The notes below the pieces were generated by a model. That model ran no database searches and was not told the DNA's origin. It worked only from the letters and a program-made list of their open reading frames with translations. Below are positions 8,398 to 16,877 of a DNA stretch of 64,000 nucleotides, piece after piece; the stretch's first letter is position 1, and each line of letters opens with the position of its first letter. Origin of the DNA: Bacteroidales bacterium (GTDB taxonomy: Bacteria > Bacteroidota > Bacteroidia > Bacteroidales > UBA932). The DNA lies in NCBI GenBank assembly GCA_017534745.1, contig JAFXVX010000013.1, forward strand, positions 62,001-126,000. Direction: 5' to 3'. The position numbers and the translations under genes were made by a program.

Positions 8398-9693
8398 ATG
8401 CAGGATCAGTCCCTATACCCGCCCCTTGCAGAGAGGATGCGTCCTTCCTCCCTCGAGCAATATGTTGGCCAGCAGCACCTTGTCGGCAAGGGTTGCATAC
8501 TCCGCAACATGATTGAAAGCGGAAATCTCTCCTCTTTCATCCTCTGGGGCCCTCCGGGTGTCGGTAAGACGACTCTTGCGCACATTATCGCTGAGACCCT
8601 CCAACGGGAATTCTACACTCTCTCCGCCGTATCTGCCGGCGTCAAGGACGTCCGCGAGGTTATAGACCGCGCCAAGGCCGCTTCCCTTTTCAACCAGAAA
8701 GCCGCTCCGGTGCTTTTCATCGATGAGATTCACCGCTTCAACAAGGCCCAGCAGGACGCCCTCCTGGGCGCCGTGGAAGCCGGAATCGTCGTTCTTATCG
8801 GCGCCACGACGGAGAATCCCTCTTTCGAGGTCATCTCCCCTCTCCTTTCCCGCTGCCAGGTCTTTGTTCTCAAATCACTTGAGGCAGAAGACCTTATGAA
8901 GCTCGCCGAGAGGGCTATCAGAGAGGATAAACTGCTTTCAGCCCAGAAGATCGAGCTTCGCGAGACCGGCGCCCTTTTCCGTTACAGCGGCGGCGACGGC
9001 CGAAAGCTGCTGGGTGTTCTTGAGATTGTGGTGGATTCATACGCAGGCCGCAGCCCCGTCATAATTGACAACGAGACCGTAACCTCCTGCATCCAGGAGA
9101 ATATGGCGATCTATGACAAAGACGGCGAGATGCACTACGACATCATTTCCGCCTTCATTAAGAGCATCCGGGGCTCAGATCCCAATGCGGCGATCTACTA
9201 TCTCGCAAGGATGATAGATGGCGGAGAGGACCCGCTTTTCATAGCCAGACGCCTCTGTATTAGTGCTTCCGAGGATATAGGTCTGGCGAATCCCAACGCC
9301 GTTCTCCTCGCCAACGCCTGCTTTGACATCGTCTCAAAGATTGGAATGCCTGAAGGCAGGATTCCGCTTGCCGAAGCCACCGTTTACCTCGCTTCATCGC
9401 CTAAGAGTAATGCTTCCTATCTGTCGATAGATGAAGCTCTAGCAAAGGTCAAGGAGACAGGCAATCTCCCTGTCCCTCTGCACCTTAGGAACGCTCCGAC
9501 AGATCTAATGAAGGAGATCGGCTACAGCGACGGCTACAAATACGCCCACGATTATCCGGGCAATTTTGTCGATCAGGAGTTTCTCCCTGATGCTCTCAAG
9601 GGGACCGTATTCTATCACCCGCAGAAAAATCGTCACGAAGACGCGCTTCTCGCGTACTTGGAAAAATGCTGGCCTAAATACTACAAAAAGTAG
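8398..9693 (+). CDS. rarA: Replication-associated recombination ATPase RarA (MgsA)
   Basis: A 431-aa AAA+ ATPase of the clamp-loader clade that acts at stalled replication forks. Walker A is [13 protein letters not shown] (about residues 50-62), Walker B with its extension is [18 protein letters not shown] (about 106-123), and sensor 1 is in [10 protein letters not shown] (about 137-146). The C-terminal region has the RarA tetramerisation segment with [15 protein letters not shown] and [12 protein letters not shown], typical for the family. ATG 8398 was chosen because the frame upstream of it overlaps the preceding gene and is out of character for the family. It follows the acetyltransferase-like gene by 4 bp. 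Confidence 0.95.
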   Translation: MQDQSLYPPLAERMRPSSLEQYVGQQHLVGKGCILRNMIESGNLSSFILWGPPGVGKTTLAHIIAETLQREFYTLSAVSAGVKDVREVIDRAKAASLFNQKAAPVLFIDEIHRFNKAQQDALLGAVEAGIVVLIGATTENPSFEVISPLLSRCQVFVLKSLEAEDLMKLAERAIREDKLLSAQKIELRETGALFRYSGGDGRKLLGVLEIVVDSYAGRSPVIIDNETVTSCIQENMAIYDKDGEMHYDIISAFIKSIRGSDPNAAIYYLARMIDGGEDPLFIARRLCISASEDIGLANPNAVLLANACFDIVSKIGMPEGRIPLAEATVYLASSPKSNASYLSIDEALAKVKETGNLPVPLHLRNAPTDLMKEIGYSDGYKYAHDYPGNFVDQEFLPDALKGTVFYHPQKNRHEDALLAYLEKCWPKYYKK

Positions 9694-10022
9694 CGATTCT
9701 TGTTTACATTTGTTTACAAAATTAACTCTCCGGACCTTCCTCTGCCCTGGCGCCCCGGATTGTCATATAATTATTGCTTATTATATTTTTTGTAATATGT
9801 AACTAATTAAAAATCAATGGAAATACATAATTCAGCTATTTCCTTAATTGAAGTGGAATCCGGCTCTTGCGGGCGAAAAGAAATAAACAGGTCGAAATAT
9901 CGGCCTGTTTTATTATATGATTCTATTAAAAATCAGAAACTTAACCATATTCAGCTAAAACTTTACTTTGCCATATTTCGGCCTCTCTCCCCTGCCCTTT
10001 CCGGCTAAAATGCATGTAATTA
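9694..10022. other. AT-rich intergenic region without a supported gene
   Basis: About 330 bases between rarA and the HTH gene's promoter. It holds the direct repeat TGTTTACA at 9701-9708 and 9711-9718, exactly 10 bp apart, and a terminator-like hairpin at 9885-9910. Short open frames here have no coding character. The TTTACA units match the half-sites of the palindrome over the HTH promoter, so this region may contain additional regulator sites. Confidence 0.5.
9885..9910 (+). terminator. Terminator-like hairpin
   Basis: AAACAGGTCGA at 9885-9895 pairs with TCGGCCTGTTT at 9900-9910 (one G-U pair), followed by an AT-rich tract. It lies about 190 bp beyond the rarA stop and may end that transcript. 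Confidence 0.5.
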
Positions 10023-10058
10023 TTTGATGTTAACAATTTTTTGTTTTACATTTGTAAA
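10023..10058 (+). promoter_or_regulatory. Promoter with embedded operator palindrome for the HTH gene
   Basis: TTTG at 10023-10026 and TACATTTG at 10047-10054, 20 bp apart, form a Bacteroidota promoter. The -7 box lies inside the perfect palindrome TTTACATTTGTAAA (10045-10058). A protein bound there would block RNA polymerase. Because the downstream gene encodes a DNA-binding protein, autorepression is the simplest reading. Confidence 0.55.
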
Positions 10059-10088
10059 GATTTGGGACTCCCCTGTTTTTCGCTGAAA

Positions 10089-10406
10089 ATGGAACAAAGA
10101 CTGCTCGCCTTCCTAAAGGCCGAAAATATCTCCCAGAGCGACTTCGCTGACAGTATCGGGATTTCCCGCGCCGCGGTCTCCCATCTCCTGTCAGGCCGAA
10201 ATAAGCCCGGATTTGATGTCATCTCCAGGATAATCCACGAATATCCCGCTCTCAGCGCGGAATGGCTCATCGCCGGCACCGGTAAAATGTACCGCGACGA
10301 CACCACCGAATCCCCTGCTGCAGAGCAAGTTACCTCCTCTCCCACTAAACAGATTTCGAAGATCCTCGTCTTCTATTCCGACGGTACCTTTACAGAGCTG
10401 AAATAA
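10089..10406 (+). CDS. Xre-family helix-turn-helix regulator
   Basis: A 105-aa protein. Residues 1-60 are a Cro/C1-type HTH domain: ISQSDFADSIGISRAAVSHL contains helices 2 and 3, followed by SGRNKPGFDVISRIIHEYP, the family signature. Residues 60-70 (AEWLIAGTGKMY) are typical of Bacteroidota Xre proteins. The tail is a short linker and the strand KILVFYSDGTFTEL. ATG 10089 was chosen because the longer frame begins at a TTG within the promoter. The 3' end overlaps the convergent cinA by 17 bp, so the two transcripts are complementary there. It probably represses its own promoter; other targets are unknown. Confidence 0.82.
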   Translation: MEQRLLAFLKAENISQSDFADSIGISRAAVSHLLSGRNKPGFDVISRIIHEYPALSAEWLIAGTGKMYRDDTTESPAAEQVTSSPTKQISKILVFYSDGTFTELK

Positions 10407-11637
10407 TATATAACCGGAGGAAATTAAGGGCAGCGGATGAGAAGCGCTCGATGTTGCGCTTGCGGTCGTTGTGATAGTTGAAGCGGCGACTGCGGGGGCC
10501 GAGGGGGCCGTCAACAGCAATCCAGACGGTGCCGACGGGGTTGATACCGTCGCCGGAGGGGCCTGATAGGCCTGTTGTCGCGACGGAGAAATCGCTGCCG
10601 AGGAGTTTTCTGACGCCTATTGCCATCGCCTCGGCGACTTCAGCGCTGACGACGCCGTGCTTTTCAATCACCTCTGACGGCACTCCAAGTACCTTTTCCT
10701 TGACGCTGACGGCATAAGAGGTCACACTGCCGAGGAAATAGGCGGACGAGCCGCTTACTGAGGTAAACAGGTGGGCAATCTCCCCTCCCGTACAGGACTC
10801 CGCGGCGGAGACGGTCTTTCCAAGGCGCAGCAGAAGCTTTCCGAGGGCATTTTCAAGCGTGTCGTCCTGCTCGGAATACATCATGTCTCCGAGAAGCCCT
10901 TTAAGCTTTGTGAGCTCATTTTCAAGCCTTTCCGACTCCCCTTCCGCGCCGCTGCCATAAAGGGACAGGCGGAGGCGCACCCCTGTCAGCATAGAAGGAA
11001 GGTATGCAAGATGCATATCCTCCGGAAGTGCATCCTCCCAGGGCTCCAGGAGCTTGGAAAGGGCCGATTCGGCCATTCCAAAGGTCATTACAGTCCGGTG
11101 GAGGATATGTGACAGCGGGAATCCGGCTTTGATGTCCTCGATAACCTCAGGAAGGGCGCCAAGGGCTTCATGAGGGACACCGGGGAGTGAATACAGTACG
11201 CTCTCCCCTATCCGGAAAACCATTATCGGGGCCGTCCCCAGGCGATTCAGGATGACGCGTGCAGTCTCCGGGACCATAGCCTGGGCGAGATTGTTGTCCA
11301 GGATGTCCAGACCGCGGGAGTGGAGGATCTCGCAGACTATCTCCTTCTGTTCCGCATTTTCAATGTATCGTGTGCTGCCGGAGAGTTCGGCAAGGGCATC
11401 CTTGGTAATGTCATCCTTCGTCGGACCAAGACCACCTGTTGTGATAACTATGTCATTCTCACTGAGGAGTTTACGGAGGCTTCCTATAATGTCGTCCCTC
11501 TTGTCAGAGATGGACACCATCCGGGTCACCCTGACCCCGGCAGCCTCCAGGGCGGAGGCGATAGCCGACGAGTTGGTATCTACAATCTGGCCGATGAGAA
11601 TCTCATCCCCGATGGTGCAAACAGCTGCCTTTGTCAT
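10390..11637 (-). CDS. cinA: CinA-family protein (nicotinamide-nucleotide amidohydrolase/pyrophosphatase)
   Basis: A 415-aa two-domain protein of normal length. The N-terminal molybdopterin-binding-like domain (about 1-170) has GDEILIGQIVDTNS and TTGGLGPTKDDITKDA; the C-terminal CinA domain (about 255-415) has AAESCTGGEIAHLFTSVSGSS and TTGLSGPSGDG, the NMN amidohydrolase motifs of PncC. The role is recycling of pyridine nucleotide by-products. The start codon overlaps the stop of the upstream DHODH-like gene by one base (TAATG), so translation is likely coupled. Its 3' end overlaps the convergent HTH gene by 17 bp. Confidence 0.93.
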   Translation of the reverse strand: MTKAAVCTIGDEILIGQIVDTNSSAIASALEAAGVRVTRMVSISDKRDDIIGSLRKLLSENDIVITTGGLGPTKDDITKDALAELSGSTRYIENAEQKEIVCEILHSRGLDILDNNLAQAMVPETARVILNRLGTAPIMVFRIGESVLYSLPGVPHEALGALPEVIEDIKAGFPLSHILHRTVMTFGMAESALSKLLEPWEDALPEDMHLAYLPSMLTGVRLRLSLYGSGAEGESERLENELTKLKGLLGDMMYSEQDDTLENALGKLLLRLGKTVSAAESCTGGEIAHLFTSVSGSSAYFLGSVTSYAVSVKEKVLGVPSEVIEKHGVVSAEVAEAMAIGVRKLLGSDFSVATTGLSGPSGDGINPVGTVWIAVDGPLGPRSRRFNYHNDRKRNIERFSSAALNFLRLYIISAL

Positions 11638-12452
11638 TATTCAAATGTGATTTCCTGACCTGTGATTTCGTCTTCAAGAACCCTGAGAATATCCTTCGGA
11701 CGGGGAATGGGAGTGCCCCTGAATGGTCTCAGAAGAAGCAGGGATGCTCCTTTGCCCAGGGCCTCAGAGGCCTCGGAAGCGAGCCTGAACGGCGCAGAGA
11801 CCACAACAGGGAATCGCGAAGACGTCTTCTCAACAATACCTGACATAGTCTCGACGGCCTCCGGCAGCGAGTCGCCCTCGACCACTATGCCGTCGATTCC
11901 GGACAGCCTGCAGTATCCGGTCAGGATATCAAGCAGTTGGGTGTCAATGGATGATTCCACCTTCACCAGCAGAGGCTTGTATTCCTCCTCGGAAAGACGC
12001 GTGGAAATAAGGCGGTCCAGGAGGTCCGTGACAAAAGATTCATCCGTGAGGAGAGGATTGGAATCAGTCAGGTCCCGGCAGATGACAAATGCGTCCGCAA
12101 AGTCGTACAGGGTCGAAAACAGACGCTCCGCCGAGGCGATTGTGTCGTCCTCGGAGCGGTTGGCGCAGGCCACCTTCAGAGAAGCGAAGACAGGAACGCT
12201 GCTCTCCCCTCTTTTCAGATACTCGAGAGTCTCCCTGTTGCCGTCAACTTCGATAAAACCGTAGCCATAATCCGAAAGGGCTCCCATAATGAGGCCTCCG
12301 TCCCTGATGGCGGTACCGGCAGCGCCGACGGGATTCGACAGTTTCAGGCCGAAGACCTCCTTTTCGAGCCCCTTGTAGGTGTGGGTATGGAGAAACCTCC
12401 TGATCGGCCGGAAAAGCGGGAAGCGACGGAAAAACAACCTAAAGGAAAACAT
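11637..12452 (-). CDS. Dihydroorotate dehydrogenase-like protein, degenerate
   Basis: A 271-aa protein with the overall pattern of class-2 PyrD but shorter than the usual 320-340 aa. Recognisable blocks are EVFGLKLSNPVGAAGTAIRDG (FMN barrel entry, about 32), YGFIEVDG (about 66), LLVKVESS (about 160), IDGIVVEG (about 188) and GKGASLLLLRPFRG (about 232). Where active enzymes have a V-N-x-S-x-P-N-T loop with the catalytic serine, this protein has VICRDLTDSN, and the G-G-I phosphate loop is replaced by VVSAPF. The MGFNN segment is absent. It is therefore probably not a functional PyrD. ATG 12452 is preferred over a GTG two codons earlier. Coupled to cinA. Confidence 0.7.
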   Translation of the reverse strand: MFSFRLFFRRFPLFRPIRRFLHTHTYKGLEKEVFGLKLSNPVGAAGTAIRDGGLIMGALSDYGYGFIEVDGNRETLEYLKRGESSVPVFASLKVACANRSEDDTIASAERLFSTLYDFADAFVICRDLTDSNPLLTDESFVTDLLDRLISTRLSEEEYKPLLVKVESSIDTQLLDILTGYCRLSGIDGIVVEGDSLPEAVETMSGIVEKTSSRFPVVVSAPFRLASEASEALGKGASLLLLRPFRGTPIPRPKDILRVLEDEITGQEITFE

Positions 12453-12490
12453 AGACACCTAATTTTCAGCAAATATAACAATTTGCCAGC

Positions 12491-13576
12491 CTATAACACA
12501 CTGGTTCGGGCTACATCTTCCAGCACCCTCATGAAATTCATGCCGGCGACCAGCTCAATCTCGTCGTCAGAGTAGCCACGGCGGGACATTTCGTCAAAGA
12601 CCCGTCGCAGCATCGAGATGTCCTCGAGCCCTTCGGGCGGGACATCGATGCCGTCGAAATCGGAACCGATGCCGACGGATTCTATTCCGGCCACCTTTAC
12701 GGCGTGGTCAATGTGGTCCACGACATCCTTAATTCCGGGACGGTGGAGTGTCTTGAGTTCATCACGCACGGCGTAAAGCGCAGCGCGCTTTTCCGGATCC
12801 CACGGCTCTTTGCGGAAAGCCTTCTCAATAACGTCTGATTTGTCTCCAAGTCCCGTTTCTTCAAGCTCACGGGCGAAAGCGTCCGATAGGAACACCGGAT
12901 AGAAATTGATCTGGCAGACGCCGCCCTTGTCCGCAAGGGCGCGAAGCTGGTCGTCCGTCAAGTTTCTTCTGTGGGAGCAAAGGGCCCTGCAGCAGGAGTG
13001 AGTCGAGACTATCGGGGCCTTGGACGCCTCGATACAGTCATAAAACGTTTTGTCGGAGCAATGGGCTATATCGACGAGCATGCCGATGCGGTTCATCTCC
13101 GCAACGACCTCGCGTCCGAACGGACTTAGGCCGCCCCAGCGCTTTCCCTCGGCAGCAGAGTCGCAGATGTCGTTGTCGCCGTTGTGGGTCAGGGTTACAT
13201 AACGGACGCCGGCCCTGTAGAAAAGCCTGAGAAGGGAAAGGTCCTTCCCGAAAGGAAGGCCGTTCTCCAGTCCTAGAAAAATTGCGGTCAATCCCCTCTC
13301 CTTCAAGGCATAAGCCTCCTGGGGAGATCTGGCCAGTGCAGCGATGTCCGATGAAGCTTCAAGGGCGTCATACACGGCTGCAAGCATCCTTAAAGCAAGA
13401 TTCTCGGACTCTTCCCGCGTCAGGACATTGGATGTGTAAAGGGCAAAAAAGCAGGCGTCGATCCCCCCTCGCCTGAGCTTGGGGAAATCGACGTGTGCAT
13501 AGGAGTTGTCCAGGCGGATATCCCGGCAGCGAAGAAGCTGCGACGGGGTATCGCAGTGGGAGTCAACGACAAACAT
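12491..13576 (-). CDS. Membrane dipeptidase, peptidase family M19
   Basis: A 361-aa zinc dipeptidase of the renal-dipeptidase family, which hydrolyses dipeptides including those with a C-terminal D-amino acid. Metal ligands are visible in VDSHCDTP (H and D near residues 6-8), the glutamate in FLGLENG (about 103), the histidines in VDIAHCSD (about 173) and STHSCCRAL (about 193), and the aspartate in GIGSDFDGI (about 303). There is no signal peptide, so it should act in the cytosol. The start overlaps the stop of the DUF2807 gene by one base (TAATG). Substrate unknown. Confidence 0.9.
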   Translation of the reverse strand: MFVVDSHCDTPSQLLRCRDIRLDNSYAHVDFPKLRRGGIDACFFALYTSNVLTREESENLALRMLAAVYDALEASSDIAALARSPQEAYALKERGLTAIFLGLENGLPFGKDLSLLRLFYRAGVRYVTLTHNGDNDICDSAAEGKRWGGLSPFGREVVAEMNRIGMLVDIAHCSDKTFYDCIEASKAPIVSTHSCCRALCSHRRNLTDDQLRALADKGGVCQINFYPVFLSDAFARELEETGLGDKSDVIEKAFRKEPWDPEKRAALYAVRDELKTLHRPGIKDVVDHIDHAVKVAGIESVGIGSDFDGIDVPPEGLEDISMLRRVFDEMSRRGYSDDEIELVAGMNFMRVLEDVARTSVL

Positions 13577-14547
13577 TACTTGGTGCCTACAGGGGCGAGG
13601 GTGGACTTGATGATCTTGACAATCTTGAAGTCAGGATCACCGCTGTAGTAAAGTTCGCCACCGCTGACGAGCTCGACCTTGATCTCATCCGATGCGTTGA
13701 CATTCATGTCAGCGCCGCTTAGCTGGACGATGGCCTTCGATGAAGGCATACCGGTCGCATCGATGAATGCGGAGTTGGAGCCCCTGACCTGGATGCTCTC
13801 GGCCTTGCCGGAAAGAGTGACCTTGGAAGAATTGGAGGCGTCAACGTCAGCCTTCTTAAGCTCGGAAGTGATCTGGACCTGCGATGAGCCGCCGGAGGTG
13901 ATGTCAAGGTTGCCGGTGTTTCCGGAAATGATTGAAACAGAGGAATTGGCGCTCTTGACGGAGAGCTCCTCGGAGGTCTGGGCCAGCTTGACGGATGAAG
14001 CACCTTCGGCGTTGAGCCTGATGTTCTTCTGGGCGTTGACGGTGAGGACGGCGTTGCTCTTCTTGGAAAGGTTCAGCTCGGCTGTGCCGGTGTCGATGGT
14101 GAGAGCCTTGATGGAAGAAGCTCCGGAGAGCTCGACATCGAACTTATTGGAATTAAGAGGCTGGTTGGCGGCGAGGGTCGCGTCGTCGCTGAGCTTGATG
14201 CTCTCGATGTAACCTTCAGGGAGATAGACGATTGCACGAAGGGTCGGAGCCGGAACTCCCTTGCCTTTGTACTGCTTCTTCACCTCCTTGGGGATGGCCT
14301 TCTCGTCGAGACCGAGGAAGAGGACCTTGCCCTTGACATAGCTGATGACGCAGTCGGCGATGGCCTGGTCAACGGTGAGGTTGAGTCCGTAGCCGCCCCT
14401 GGAAACGGCGACATCGAAAGCGTTGGATGCCTCGATGGAGCAGAATTCGGAGAATTCACGCTCCATGGTCGTGGTCTGTGCACGGAGGGAGATGCCGCTC
14501 ATCAGCGCGAGGATGGCGGCTGCGATAGCTAAAAGTTTGGTTTTCAT
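13576..14547 (-). CDS. Secreted DUF2807 (head GIN domain) protein
   Basis: A 323-aa exported protein with signal peptide MKTKLLAIAAAILALMSGISLRA. The mature part is a right-handed beta-helix-like array rich in serine, alanine and short turns (GASSIKALTIDTGTAEL, GASSVKLAQTSEELSVK, GGSSQVQITSELKKADVDAS), the pattern of DUF2807 adhesin-like proteins. The N-terminal half carries FDVAVSRGGYGLNLTV. ATG 14547 is directly before the signal peptide; the longer frame reaches into the ABC-F gene. It lies 17 bp behind the ABC-F gene and is coupled to the M19 peptidase. Role in the envelope is unknown. Confidence 0.82.
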   Translation of the reverse strand: MKTKLLAIAAAILALMSGISLRAQTTTMEREFSEFCSIEASNAFDVAVSRGGYGLNLTVDQAIADCVISYVKGKVLFLGLDEKAIPKEVKKQYKGKGVPAPTLRAIVYLPEGYIESIKLSDDATLAANQPLNSNKFDVELSGASSIKALTIDTGTAELNLSKKSNAVLTVNAQKNIRLNAEGASSVKLAQTSEELSVKSANSSVSIISGNTGNLDITSGGSSQVQITSELKKADVDASNSSKVTLSGKAESIQVRGSNSAFIDATGMPSSKAIVQLSGADMNVNASDEIKVELVSGGELYYSGDPDFKIVKIIKSTLAPVGTK

Positions 14548-14564
14548 AATATAAGGTTTTACGT

Positions 14565-16475
14565 TCATACTTTTTCGGAGAGGTCCACCCATTCACTCTC
14601 GAAGGCTTCCTTCTCCATTTTCTTATCGAGATAGTTTCTTGTCAGCTCCAAAATATCGTCATTTTCTGCGGGAGATGCAAGCTTTTTCTCAATTTCTGCC
14701 ATTTCATCTTCCAAAGATGACACTTTTTTTTCAACAAATTCTATCCTTGCCAAAAGTTTTTTCTTCTCCCGCGACTCAGCCCGGCTTTTCTGGAAAGCCG
14801 CCTGGGCCTCGTTTTCCTTTTTTGCGACCGGTTTCGGGAACTTTCTCTCGAGCTCTGAGAGGGACTCTATCTTTCTCTTTCTGAGGAAGGAAGACACATC
14901 ACCGAGATGCTCCCTGACCTTCCCGTCCCTCACTTCATAGAGCTTGTCCACAAGCCCCGAAAGGAAGTCGCGGTCGTGGGATACAACAATGAGCGTGCCA
15001 TCATACTTCAGCAGAGCCTCCTTCAGGACGTCCTTGGAGCGTATATCCATGTGGTTGGTCGGCTCGTCCAGGGCCAGAAGGTTGTGGCTGCGAAGCATCA
15101 GCTTCGCGAGCGCCAGCCGCGCCCTCTCTCCCCCGCTGAGCACGGAGACTTTCTTTTCAATCTCGTCTCCCTTGAAAAGGAAAGCGCCTAGAAGATCCCG
15201 CAGCTGCGAGACGGTCCAGCCGGCGGAGCTGCGCTCCAGCGTGCCAATGACCGTATCGCTGCCGTCGAGGATGTCCTCCTGGTTCTGGGCGTAGTAGCCG
15301 GGGTTCACATTATGGCCGCCGTAAACCTTCCCTTCCATGGGCTGTAACTCCCCCATTATCACCCTCATAAGGGTAGTCTTGCCTTCGCCGTTGCGGCCGA
15401 CGAAGGCGACCTTCTCTCCGCGGCGAATTTCCACGGTCGCGCCAGTGAAAACGGCCCTCCCGTCATAGCCGGCCGACAGGTCTTCGCATCCGAAAACAAC
15501 GTCTCCGCTCCGGGGAGACGGGGGAAAACGGAGCCGCAGCGACGAGGTGTCGGTCTCGTCGATTTCTATGCGATCGAGCTTCTCGAGGGCTTTGATGCGG
15601 GACTGCACCTGATTGGATTTGGTCGGTTTATATCGGAAACGGTTGATGAAATCCTCCGTTTTCTCTATCATCCTCTGCTGATTGTCGTAGGAGGCCTTCT
15701 GCTGGGCCAGCCGTTCTTCGCGGAGCACCAGATACTGGCTATACGGCACTTTGTAGTCCTCTATGTGACCGAGGACGATTTCCACCGTCCTCGTGGTCAC
15801 GCTGTCAAGGAAATGGCGGTCGTGGGAGACCACCATCACGGCGCCACGGTAGGCCTTGAGATAGTCTTCGAGCCATTCGATGGATTCAATGTCCAGATGG
15901 TTTGTAGGCTCGTCCAGAAGGAGTATATCCGGAGAGGAAAGGAGGACTTTTGCCAGCTCCATCCTCATTTTCCAGCCTTCGGAGAAGGTCTCGACGGGCC
16001 TTCCGAAATCACTGTCCAGAAAGCCGAGGCCAAGAAGCGTCTTAGCGGCCCGGACGTTCTCCGGCTCGCCGCTTTCGAGCTCGAGTCGGTCGGAGACGGC
16101 GTTCATCCTCTCAATGAGAGCAAGATACGCTGGCGATTCATAATCAGTCCTTTCCGCAAGTTCGCGGGAAATGGCGTCAAGCTCATCCGAGGCTTTTTTG
16201 GTGGAAGCGAAGACAGTCATCACTTCGTCGATGATGCTCTTCCCCTTTGTGTGTTTCATTATCTGCGGAAGGTAACCGACCGAAAGTTCAGACGGGCGGT
16301 CGATCGACCCGGAAGTCGGGACAACCTCACCGTTGAGAATCTTAAGAAGGGTTGATTTGCCGCAGCCGTTACGGCCTACAAGGCCTATCTTTTCGTTTTC
16401 GCTGATGTGGAGACTCACCTTGTCCAGGAGAGTGAAACTGCCGTAGGACAGGGTGATGCCACAAAGGGAGATCAT
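14565..16475 (-). CDS. ABC-F family ATPase (Uup/YdiF-like)
   Basis: A 636-aa soluble protein with two ABC domains and no membrane segments, as in ABC-F translation factors that act on ribosomes. Walker A motifs are GRNGCGKSTLLK (about 35) and GRNGEGKTTLMR (about 355); the Walker B/H regions are LLLDEPTNHLDIE (about 180) and LALDEPTNHMDI (about 465). The second signature is LSGGERARLALAKL, while the first is the less canonical FSEGWKMRMELAKV. The linker has arginine- and lysine-rich helices near 245-300, and the last 70 residues form a coiled coil like that of Uup. The start overlaps the thioesterase stop (ATGA). Confidence 0.92.
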   Translation of the reverse strand: MISLCGITLSYGSFTLLDKVSLHISENEKIGLVGRNGCGKSTLLKILNGEVVPTSGSIDRPSELSVGYLPQIMKHTKGKSIIDEVMTVFASTKKASDELDAISRELAERTDYESPAYLALIERMNAVSDRLELESGEPENVRAAKTLLGLGFLDSDFGRPVETFSEGWKMRMELAKVLLSSPDILLLDEPTNHLDIESIEWLEDYLKAYRGAVMVVSHDRHFLDSVTTRTVEIVLGHIEDYKVPYSQYLVLREERLAQQKASYDNQQRMIEKTEDFINRFRYKPTKSNQVQSRIKALEKLDRIEIDETDTSSLRLRFPPSPRSGDVVFGCEDLSAGYDGRAVFTGATVEIRRGEKVAFVGRNGEGKTTLMRVIMGELQPMEGKVYGGHNVNPGYYAQNQEDILDGSDTVIGTLERSSAGWTVSQLRDLLGAFLFKGDEIEKKVSVLSGGERARLALAKLMLRSHNLLALDEPTNHMDIRSKDVLKEALLKYDGTLIVVSHDRDFLSGLVDKLYEVRDGKVREHLGDVSSFLRKRKIESLSELERKFPKPVAKKENEAQAAFQKSRAESREKKKLLARIEFVEKKVSSLEDEMAEIEKKLASPAENDDILELTRNYLDKKMEKEAFESEWVDLSEKV

Positions 16476-16876
16476 AGGTTCTCCTCAATCAATTTCACTA
16501 TGCGCTCAGGGCAGCGGACCGGGTAAAACGTCGCCTTGTCCAGAAATCCCAGAGTCACTTCGCCTTCTGCACAAAGCCTGCCGTCCTGATTAATAACCTT
16601 CTGTTTGACAATCAATTTCGCGAGGGGCACCCTTTCAATCTCGGCGACTGCCGTCACAGAATCGCCCATCCTTGCCGGATAGCGGAAACGACAATCCACG
16701 TTGATAATCGGAATCATGATCCCGTCCTTTTCGCAGTCCACTATCGAATAGCCCCAGGCATCCATCATAGTGTTCCGCGCACACTCGAAGTACCTCAGAT
16801 AATTAGAGTGATGAACCACCCCCATCTGGTCGGTCTCGTAATACCTTACCGGAAATGTCGTCTCGTAATGTAACAT
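16472..16876 (-). CDS. Acyl-CoA thioesterase, YbgC/4-hydroxybenzoyl-CoA thioesterase family
   Basis: A 134-aa hotdog-fold thioesterase. The signature YYETDQMGVVHHSNYLRYFE (about residues 12-31) has the catalytic aspartate of the family's D-x-x-G-x-x-x-x-x-x-Y pattern. The following blocks (VDCRFRYPARMGDSV, EGEVTLGFLD) fit YbgC-like enzymes that hydrolyse short- or medium-chain acyl-CoA. ATG 16876 lies one base beyond the valS stop, so it is part of the valS transcript. The frame can be read further upstream but only as a shadow of valS. Substrate not determinable. Confidence 0.87.
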   Translation of the reverse strand: MLHYETTFPVRYYETDQMGVVHHSNYLRYFECARNTMMDAWGYSIVDCEKDGIMIPIINVDCRFRYPARMGDSVTAVAEIERVPLAKLIVKQKVINQDGRLCAEGEVTLGFLDKATFYPVRCPERIVKLIEENL

Positions 16877-16877
16877 G

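Noticed and set aside
9817..10008. 63-codon frame before the HTH gene
   Set aside because: Overlaps a terminator-like hairpin, is AT-rich and shows no coding signal.
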